Positions 31,868-36,978 of a stretch of DNA of 36,978 nt are shown here, one piece after another. The stretch is taken from assembly GCA_022616515.1 (NCBI GenBank), contig JAKEEQ010000253.1, positions 1 to 36,978 of the forward strand, in the 5' to 3' direction. A program made the position numbers and the translations under genes. This DNA is from Chloroflexota bacterium. Lineage in GTDB: Bacteria > Chloroflexota > Anaerolineae > Aggregatilineales > J027. The first letter of the stretch is position 1. Each line of letters begins with the position of its first letter. The notes under the pieces were generated by a model. The model was not told the origin of the DNA. It did not search any database and worked only from the letters and a program-made list of their open reading frames with translations.

Positions 31868-32980
31868 ATGCGGCTTAGAAAAATATTTCTACCTTTTTTC
31901 ATAGGATTAATTGCGCTACCTCTGGTCATTACCAGCCAATCCATACCATCTCACCCAGCTATCGCCCAAGTCAATAATACTGATCGTGATGGAATTGTGC
32001 CTCTGTGGTCACCGGACGGCAATTACATTTTAGTGTTTAGGAGAGCTGTTCCGGACGTTGACACCGGGGTAGTGACCGAGCTATGGCTCGTTGACACAGA
32101 CAGTTTTGAAGCAACCAATCTGCCATATGCGCAGTCGATTCTTCATGAAGTTGAGTGGTCACCAGATAGTAAATGGATAGCATATACATCAACCGATGAC
32201 CGTGACGAACCAGTAATTCATAATCTTTGGATAATGAATCCTGATGGGGAGCAATCCAGAAATCTGACAGCAAATAAGGAGACGCATGTTTCGTCCTTCC
32301 GATGGTCGCCAGATGGCAAATCTCTCGTTTTTGCAACAGCCAGATCTCGTTTCGTTGTTGAAGACACTGCAATCTGGGTTATTGATGTCGATTCCGGTGA
32401 ACTGACAAAAATTACCCAAGATTTTGATGTCCAATTTCACTCTCCAGACTGGTCGTATGATGGCTCGAAGATTGCGTTTTTGTCCAGAGATGAGACAAAT
32501 AAAGACCTGATCTGGATTGTTGATTATGATGGCCGTACCATATCTTTCCCACGTCACATTTCTATCAACGAAACAATTCTTGAGATACGCTGGTCCCCTG
32601 CCGAAGATCTACTGGCTATTAATACACTGGAAGGAATTGGTATCGTCGATCTAGATGGCGAAATGACGATTTTATTTGAAAGCATGGAAGAACCGACCCT
32701 TGTGCTCCCGTGGTCGCCAGATGGTACCTATCTCGCATTTGCGTCAGGCCGGGAAAGCAGTTACACGTTTGATATATTTCTGGTGGAGATGCAGTCAAGG
32801 AGGATGCAAAACCTGACTGTGGAACTAAATGAAGGGTTACTCAATCCAATTAGTTGGTCGCCAGATAGTCAACATATTGCCATAGAAGCTAAAATTGATA
32901 GTGACAAAGGATTGTGGATTATGGACCTCAGCGACAATGGATTGACACAGGTTCCGCTGGATTTTTTGGGTCAAGAGTAG
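31868..32980 (+). CDS. Secreted TolB-like beta-propeller protein
   Basis: 370 residues from the ATG at 31868, which has GGAG nine bases upstream. A TTG at 31811 and ATGs at 31838 and 31841 lie in frame but before that site. A signal peptide (MRLRKIFLPFFIGLIALPLVI) is followed by seven PD40/WD40-like repeats, each with a W-S-P-D-G/S core: LWSPDGNYILVF, EWSPDSKWIAYTS, RWSPDGKSLVFAT, DWSYDGSKIAFLS, RWSPAEDLLAINT, PWSPDGTYLAFAS, SWSPDSQHIAIEA. This suggests a complete seven-bladed propeller. It is not part of a Tol-Pal locus, and ligand and function are unknown. Base composition looks more AT-rich than its neighbours. Confidence 0.82.
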   Translation: MRLRKIFLPFFIGLIALPLVITSQSIPSHPAIAQVNNTDRDGIVPLWSPDGNYILVFRRAVPDVDTGVVTELWLVDTDSFEATNLPYAQSILHEVEWSPDSKWIAYTSTDDRDEPVIHNLWIMNPDGEQSRNLTANKETHVSSFRWSPDGKSLVFATARSRFVVEDTAIWVIDVDSGELTKITQDFDVQFHSPDWSYDGSKIAFLSRDETNKDLIWIVDYDGRTISFPRHISINETILEIRWSPAEDLLAINTLEGIGIVDLDGEMTILFESMEEPTLVLPWSPDGTYLAFASGRESSYTFDIFLVEMQSRRMQNLTVELNEGLLNPISWSPDSQHIAIEAKIDSDKGLWIMDLSDNGLTQVPLDFLGQE

Positions 32981-33052
32981 GAATTAGGGGACTTTTGCAT
33001 AGTCCCTCGAAAGGGTATAGTTTAACTTATGCAACTGTATCATCTCCGCTGA

Positions 33053-33106
33053 GATAGCAGTGAAATCTGGACCGAGCGCCCGATTGAGCAGCATTACACC
33101 GGCTAA
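33053..33106 (+). pseudogene. Relic of the 3' end of the multi-pass membrane gene
   Basis: In frame, the segment encodes WTERPIEQHYTG and a stop (33068-33106). The intact gene ends WTERPVQQHYNS and a stop (31568-31606). Nucleotide likeness continues about 30 bases beyond both stops. Upstream of 33053 the frame is closed by TGA, so only the tail of a former paralogue survives. Confidence 0.72.
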
Positions 33107-33174
33107 ACTGAAGGGTATAAAATCGAAACGGATAACCCCATGCGATTAATTTAGTGGCAACTGATAGAAAGTGA

Positions 33175-33213
33175 ATGAGCCATCATCAAGTTAGGATGGC
33201 TCATGTTTTTGTT
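33175..33213 (+). terminator. Rho-independent terminator
   Basis: ATGAGCCATC/GATGGCTCAT (33175-33184 with 33195-33204, a perfect 10-bp stem) is followed by GTTTTTGTT. It lies downstream of the relic and so was probably the terminator of the lost paralogue. It may now end the TolB-like transcript. Confidence 0.88.
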
Positions 33214-33228
33214 ACCCATTTTGTGCCG

Positions 33229-33336
33229 CTACCGCACAAACATAGGATTGTTGCCCGGCAGTGATGTTAAGGGTGTTACTTTATCAACAGGAACCCATAC
33301 TGGACTACGCGCGTCGCCGACGAAAAGGGACACCCA
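33229..33336 (-). other. In-frame continuation of the secreted protein after a TAG codon
   Basis: Reading on past the TAG at 33337-33339 gives 35 more codons, starting WVSLFVGDARSPVWVPVD and ending PMFVR before a second TAG at 33229. The continuation matches the WLQIFVGDMNEFPWIPL segment of the secreted protein at 35430-36212. It therefore looks like the missing second half of an SH3-like domain. Confidence 0.72.
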
Positions 33337-34083
33337 CTATCTGCCGTTCACCACAGTAGAATCTATGACGTCATAGGTATCAAAGCCGTTGCCGTCAGCA
33401 TCAAATGGCAAAATAATATCCGCTCCGTTGGTAGCTTTCGCCGTGGCACCGTTGGGGCCAGTGAGACCGGGTTGTGATTGACCGGCGGTAATCATGACCT
33501 GACCAACGCGCCCATAGTCACCGGGACCGCAAGGATCACAGGTACCCGGTGGCGGTGGCGATCCAATAACTGGCAAACTCGCACAGTCTGGCTGATCATT
33601 AGCCGGGTCATACTCTACAGTGAGCATTAACTCGGCACCGGTCGCCGCCTGATTCAAGATGTCATCATATACAGGATTTGTGTTGTAATCTATCGGAGGA
33701 GACCGATACAGGTCATACATTTCAATAGTGACCGGACGCGCAGTAATTTCATTCATGCCACCTTTAAAAAGAGGGTTTGTATTTTGACCGAAAAATGCCA
33801 GCCAATTCATCGGTATTCCTACCGCACCATTGGCCCAGTCAGCCGCAAGGCGTACCCCATTCGCGTCGTAGACAACAACACCTACAAAGTCAAATTGTCC
33901 GTCATCTGCGTCGGTACTGACCCATCCGAATTCAACTTCATAGAAACTGTCCTGGCAATTCCCAGCATTAAACGCCATACCCACAAGAATATATGGGTTA
34001 GTCGCTGCTTTGACAGGGTTAGGGAGACTATAGCCAATAATAGCGAGAAGCCCGATAACTACTATAATTGCTAATCTCTTCAT
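33337..34083 (-). CDS. Secreted protein with SH3-like domain cut by an in-frame stop
   Basis: 248 residues as encoded to the first stop. The signal peptide is about 1-26 (RLAIIVVIGLLAIIGYSL...VKAA). The exported part has a beta-rich domain (about 28-160: YILVGMAFNAGNCQDSFYEVEFGW, FDFVGVVVYDANG, ARPVTIEMYDLYRSPP), a Pro/Cys-rich linker (GSPPPPGTCDPCGPGD), then the first strands of an SH3b-like domain (RVGQVMITAGQSQPGLTG, DTYDVIDSTVVNGR). The domain stops after NGR at a TAG. Its expected remainder follows in the same frame. AAGGGA precedes the ATG. Function unknown; the extracellular location is clear. Confidence 0.75.
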   Translation of the reverse strand: MKRLAIIVVIGLLAIIGYSLPNPVKAATNPYILVGMAFNAGNCQDSFYEVEFGWVSTDADDGQFDFVGVVVYDANGVRLAADWANGAVGIPMNWLAFFGQNTNPLFKGGMNEITARPVTIEMYDLYRSPPIDYNTNPVYDDILNQAATGAELMLTVEYDPANDQPDCASLPVIGSPPPPGTCDPCGPGDYGRVGQVMITAGQSQPGLTGPNGATAKATNGADIILPFDADGNGFDTYDVIDSTVVNGR

Positions 34084-34192
34084 GAAAAATCCCTTCGTGA
34101 TGATCCCGTCCCTGTATTTATATTATGTCATTATGGCAAAGAGAGGTAGTGGGAGTGAGGAGAAACTTTTAAATTGCAAGTTACAAAGTTAT

Positions 34193-34221
34193 GAAAAACC
34201 CCGAACGGGTGTCCGGGGTTT
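34193..34221 (-). terminator. Rho-independent terminator (minus strand)
   Basis: On the minus strand AAACCCCGGA/TTCGGGGTTT forms a 10-bp stem with one G-U pair and runs straight into TTC. It lies twelve bases beyond the stop codon of the gene at 34233. Confidence 0.85.
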
Positions 34222-34232
34222 GAGTGCTTTTT

Positions 34233-34634
34233 CTACCGGGCGTTTTCGCGCTCGATCTTCACTTTATCCTGCTCGATAAATTTCAAGGCGTCTTCAACCG
34301 TGTTTACCATCCGAGTCTTATGACGCAGTGCCGTTGTCTTCAGGAAAATGTTACCGAACAACGTCGTCAGGTAATTATCGCTGGCGATAATATAATACCG
34401 CATATGCTCTTCGTGCATTCTGATAGCGGCGTTATATTGTGAGAGGACGTTGCCTTTCGGCGATTGTCCGTTGGGTGGTTGTGTGCCGATCACATAAACA
34501 GGATGGCTCACCTGCTTTTCCAATTCGACGGTTCTGTGTACCCCATCAAAGAAATCATCCCACGTCCAACTCATTGGAAATTCTTGCAGAATGATTGTCT
34601 TTTCCTCATCGTACCATGAGACTTCTACGAACAT
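34233..34634 (-). CDS. Small cytosolic protein, unknown (STAS-like layout)
   Basis: 133 residues with no signal or TM segment. The alternation of strands and helices is FVEVSWYDEEKTIILQEFP, TWDDFFDGVHRTVELEKQV, HPVYVIGTQ, LSQYNAAIRMHEEHMRYYIIASDN, NIFLKTTALR, VNTVEDALKFIEQ. This resembles the small alpha/beta STAS/SpoIIAA-like proteins. The product of the gene at 34821 shares this layout, so the two may be distant paralogues. GGAG precedes the ATG and a strong terminator follows. Role unknown. Confidence 0.68.
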   Translation of the reverse strand: MFVEVSWYDEEKTIILQEFPMSWTWDDFFDGVHRTVELEKQVSHPVYVIGTQPPNGQSPKGNVLSQYNAAIRMHEEHMRYYIIASDNYLTTLFGNIFLKTTALRHKTRMVNTVEDALKFIEQDKVKIERENAR

Positions 34635-34786
34635 GACAACTCCATGCTAACTTTATGTTTACTTATTATTATGATACATGAAGGTCAGCGAAACACATTA
34701 AAATCGTCCTAAAAATTTGTGATGAATTGCTCAAAATGCCCCGCCGGGATAACCGGATATTAATCAAGAAATGACAAATAACCCGG

Positions 34787-34792
34787 TATAAT
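34787..34792 (+). promoter_or_regulatory. TATAAT -10 element
   Basis: A consensus TATAAT sits 28 bases before the ATG at 34821. Because it overlaps the ATG at 34791, that earlier codon should not be in the transcript. This decides the start of the gene. No clear -35 is seen. Confidence 0.5.
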
Positions 34793-34820
34793 GGAAAGAA
34801 AGTTAGACAGGTGCACATTG

Positions 34821-35234
34821 ATGACTGCTTATGATTTCGAACGACTGTCTGATGAGCTGGTCTTTATTCGCTGGAACCGCGTCGCTTCAAGGGACGATGC
34901 GCGGGCTTATTTGAGTGATTTAACAACCGCCATAGAACAAGCTCCCGGCAAGATATACTTTTTCTCCGATCTGCGGAACGGGCACATCACCGATGCCCGT
35001 GTACTGCGCGAGATGGGACGCCTGACCAATCACCCGAACTGGGGTGGGGGTGTCGCCGTTGTTGAAAATCTCTCTGCTGAAATTTTTGTTCAATTGTTTG
35101 GGCGCTTCGTTACGCCCGACATGACCGACTACGTTTTTGATGATGTGAGCAAAGCACTGGATCGCCTTGACCGATGGCAGCCGGGTATCGCGGCAGCCTA
35201 TCATGCGCGATACGATCAGACTGGTAAAGATTAA
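34821..35234 (+). CDS. Small cytosolic protein, unknown (STAS-like layout)
   Basis: 137 residues from the ATG at 34821. An upstream ATG at 34791 overlaps a TATAAT and is rejected. The order of elements is DELVFIRWNRV, SRDDARAYLSDLTTAIEQA, KIYFFSDLRNG, ARVLREMGRLTNHPNWGGGVAVVENL, AEIFVQLFGRF, VFDDVSKALDRLDRW. This is a beta-alpha-beta pattern like STAS/SpoIIAA-type domains and like the divergent gene at 34233. Such proteins often act as regulators through protein contact; that is an inference. A strong terminator follows. Confidence 0.7.
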   Translation: MTAYDFERLSDELVFIRWNRVASRDDARAYLSDLTTAIEQAPGKIYFFSDLRNGHITDARVLREMGRLTNHPNWGGGVAVVENLSAEIFVQLFGRFVTPDMTDYVFDDVSKALDRLDRWQPGIAAAYHARYDQTGKD

Positions 35235-35237
35235 CAC

Positions 35238-35267
35238 AGCCCTCACCATTTTGAGGGCTTGTTTTCT
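35238..35267 (+). terminator. Rho-independent terminator
   Basis: AGCCCTCA/TGAGGGCT (35238-35245 with 35252-35259) is followed by TGTTTTCTT, directly after the stop of the gene at 34821. Confidence 0.88.
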
Positions 35268-35381
35268 TCGCGCCAGACTTGCCGAATTCGCCTGCGTAAC
35301 TGCTCAAATTCAATGTCACCAAGCCGAGTTTACCACAGGCGTCATACATTGAATGCCACGAATTGCCGATCTGGGGGACCA

Positions 35382-35412
35382 GAAAACCGGGCATCAGACA
35401 TGATACCCGGTT
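35382..35412 (-). terminator. Probable terminator (minus strand)
   Basis: On the minus strand AACCGGGTATCA/TGATGCCCGGTT forms a 12-bp stem (one G-U pair, loop TGTC), then TTCT. The T run is short. It lies just past the stop of the secreted protein gene at 35430. Confidence 0.7.
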
Positions 35413-35429
35413 CGGGGAACGGGACTGGT

Positions 35430-36212
35430 TCATGCCCCATACATCAAGAACCACATGTTGAGGTTAAGCGGAATCCAGGGGAATTCATTCATATCCCCAA
35501 CGAAAATTTGCAACCACACCTGCCCGTCGATCACTGTCTGACCCACTACATTATAAGTGTCGTACTGTGGATCAGGGGCGGATTGGTTGGGAACGCGCAT
35601 TTCCTGACCACCGGAATCGCGTAAAATTCCACCCCCGGCTTCACTATAAAGCAGTGTGCCGGGTGCTGAGACCCAAACCTGCCCTAACCGTTCGCTTTCG
35701 CGGTCGGGAGCCGTCGTCAGGTTGTCAATATACAGGCAAAAGCCAACCGCGTTGTGGCTGATGGTTACGGTATCGAATAGTTCGCCCGTTTTCATCAGGG
35801 CAAAGGCTTCAGGATAGCGCCACTTCTCGAGCAAACTGGCCCGGTAGGATGCTGATTCAACAACGGCCCCTCTATTATAGGTGGTCACCGTCATTGCATA
35901 TGTCGTGGTAAAGAGCGTGTTGAATTTGAAATTGAAGCCAATGATTTCTTGAGGTTGGTCGAAGGTGATGGTAAGGGTTGAATTACAACCCCGGAGCGCG
36001 TTCTTGCTAAGGGTAACCGGACTGAGACCAGTGAGCCTCATATCGCGGACCAGCCAGTCGGCTCCCGAAAAATGAATACCTTCAAGGGCAATGCTGGCAG
36101 CGGGAGTGCCGGGAGTAAGCTCGTCAAATCCAGCGTAATACGCCGACGCGGGACCCTGAGCAGTTGTCACTGCCCAGAGCATAATCATGAGCGCAACAAT
36201 AAACCGTTTCAT
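35430..36212 (-). CDS. Secreted beta-sandwich protein with SH3-like C-terminus
   Basis: 260 residues from the ATG at 36212 (MKRFIVALMIMLWAV), preceded by AAGGAAGG. A TTG 36 bases earlier lies before that site. A signal peptide (about 1-24) is followed by a beta-sandwich domain (about 26-170). That domain resembles carbohydrate-type modules: FDELTPGTPAASIALEGIHFSG, CNSTLTITFDQPQEIIGFNFKFN, FDTVTISHNAVGFCLYIDNLT. The C-terminal SH3b-like domain (about 177-250) includes GQVWVSAPGTLLYSEAGG, YDTYNVVGQTVIDGQVWLQIFVGD and FPWIPLNLN. Its SH3-like part is related to that of the interrupted gene at 33337. It is probably an extracellular or envelope-binding protein of unknown role. Confidence 0.75.
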   Translation of the reverse strand: MKRFIVALMIMLWAVTTAQGPASAYYAGFDELTPGTPAASIALEGIHFSGADWLVRDMRLTGLSPVTLSKNALRGCNSTLTITFDQPQEIIGFNFKFNTLFTTTYAMTVTTYNRGAVVESASYRASLLEKWRYPEAFALMKTGELFDTVTISHNAVGFCLYIDNLTTAPDRESERLGQVWVSAPGTLLYSEAGGGILRDSGGQEMRVPNQSAPDPQYDTYNVVGQTVIDGQVWLQIFVGDMNEFPWIPLNLNMWFLMYGA

Positions 36213-36412
36213 CTTACAAAATCCTTCCTTCATCCAACAGAAACTCACATTGTGAGGGAAGGGAGATTGCCAGGGTGCACGCCACAGGGCTTCGCGCCCT
36301 GGTTACACTCGATCCATTTTCAATATAACACACCGTTATTTACAATACATTAAACCAGACATAAGCATTGAGAATACGTCAGGAAATCGTTGGCTTATGG
36401 TGAGAGGTCTTG

Positions 36413-36978
36413 TTACTTACGTGGAAACTCATTCAGCAACCGCTCAACAACTTCATTCAGATCATGCGCCTTGCCGCGATCAAGTGCCTCAGCAAATGTG
36501 CCGGATGGCAGAGACTCTTGCAGCGACGGCAGGAACTCATCAAGCCGCTTTTTGATCTCACTGTTAAAAACGGGATGATTCTGGATTAAGCCCACCAGTT
36601 CAGCCGCAGACACGGGTTCGTTGTGCTGCTGGTACAGCCAGACAAAACCGATCATCGCCTCCAGCAGCAGCGGGGTGAGGCCGCTTTGACTGGCTATCGT
36701 AAGCGCCCGGTGAAATGTACTCAGCGTCTGGTCATGCTGGAGTTTGATATATACGAACCCCAGATAGGTAACGTGGTAACAGATTAAACGCTGATTCCCA
36801 ATCGCCTGTGAAATTGCCAGACTTTGCTGGTAGTAATCCTGCGCCCCGGCATAATTCTCTTGAGCATATGCCAGGTCACCCAGATTATGTAGAGATACCG
36901 CAGTGCCTCGCTTATCCCCTATTAACTGTCTAATGCTCAGGCTTTGATTGCAGTAATCAACTGCCTCGGCATAATTCC
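36413..36978 (-). CDS. TPR-repeat protein, 3' part only (runs off the window)
   Basis: The frame is open from the window edge to a TAA at 36413, giving about 188 visible residues of the C-terminus. At least two TPR-like units are plain: AVSLHNLGDLAYAQENYAGAQDYYQQSLAISQAIGN and the next, degenerate one beginning HVTYLGFVYIKLQHDQTLSTFHRALTIA. After these comes a helical tail (LLLEAMIGFVWLYQQ, LVGLIQNHPVFNSEIKKRLDEFLPSL, DLNEVVERLLNEFPRK). The pattern is typical of the TPR C-terminus of large STAND ATPase or transcriptional activator proteins, similar in style to the kinase-TPR protein earlier in the window. The N-terminal domains are outside the window, so the function is not assignable. Confidence 0.8.
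   Translation of the reverse strand, partial: NYAEAVDYCNQSLSIRQLIGDKRGTAVSLHNLGDLAYAQENYAGAQDYYQQSLAISQAIGNQRLICYHVTYLGFVYIKLQHDQTLSTFHRALTIASQSGLTPLLLEAMIGFVWLYQQHNEPVSAAELVGLIQNHPVFNSEIKKRLDEFLPSLQESLPSGTFAEALDRGKAHDLNEVVERLLNEFPRK

Noticed and set aside
34791-34820. ATG at 34791 as start of the small STAS-like gene
   Set aside because: It overlaps a TATAAT promoter element, so it would be upstream of the transcript start.

Overview
The window is chromosomal DNA from a bacterium, most plausibly a Chloroflexota member of the Anaerolineae type. That assignment is an inference. It rests on the mix of a Ser/Thr kinase-AAA-TPR regulator, ECF sigma factors paired with membrane beta-propellers, a PCYCGC-motif lipoprotein beside CuA proteins, many secreted SH3b/beta-propeller proteins, and numerous short palindromic intergenic repeats. 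I saw no rRNA, tRNA, phage, plasmid or CRISPR signature. The two clear housekeeping genes are rlmB and cysS.

Layout. 1-457: gene-free, with palindromic repeats. 458-2059: secreted HExxH metallopeptidase (-). 2262-7154: regulatory block with an ECF41-type sigma factor, an FHA-winged helix protein, and a convergent Ser/Thr kinase-ATPase-TPR protein. 7472-9725: small membrane protein, membrane-SRPBCC fusion, and a divergent HU-like protein with two dyads in the shared intergenic region. 10110-14104: a compact five-gene extracytoplasmic redox cluster (PCYCGC lipoprotein, membrane CuA protein, DUF1573-like protein, polyferredoxin, CuA-cytochrome c fusion) with no catalytic oxidase or reductase subunit. 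14167-17057: small hypothetical proteins and a kinase-like (APH-fold) protein. 17187-21969: ECF sigma factor, overlapping membrane beta-propeller (putative anti-sigma factor) and a tandem paralogue lacking the cytoplasmic head. 22170-26924 (-): solute-binding protein, Cache/HAMP/GAF histidine kinase and two receiver-only regulators, in that transcription order. 27261-29656 (-): rlmB and cysS. 29781-33106: Ig/SH3b lipoprotein, multi-pass membrane protein, TolB-like propeller, and a relic of a second copy of the membrane gene's 3' end. 33229-36978: secreted SH3b-like proteins (one interrupted by an in-frame stop), two small cytosolic proteins, and the 3' end of a TPR protein running off the window.

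Main structural themes. At least 17 copies of a GTAGGGAC...GTCC palindrome sit between genes, often as facing pairs. Their stems differ in sequence yet keep base pairing. A second, larger family of nested C/G-rich hairpins lies at about 8018-8116 and 11561-11639. The best candidate for an undescribed system is the 10110-14104 copper/haem/iron-sulfur module. Next are the sigma/beta-propeller duplication and the solute-binding protein wired to a kinase and two output-less receivers.
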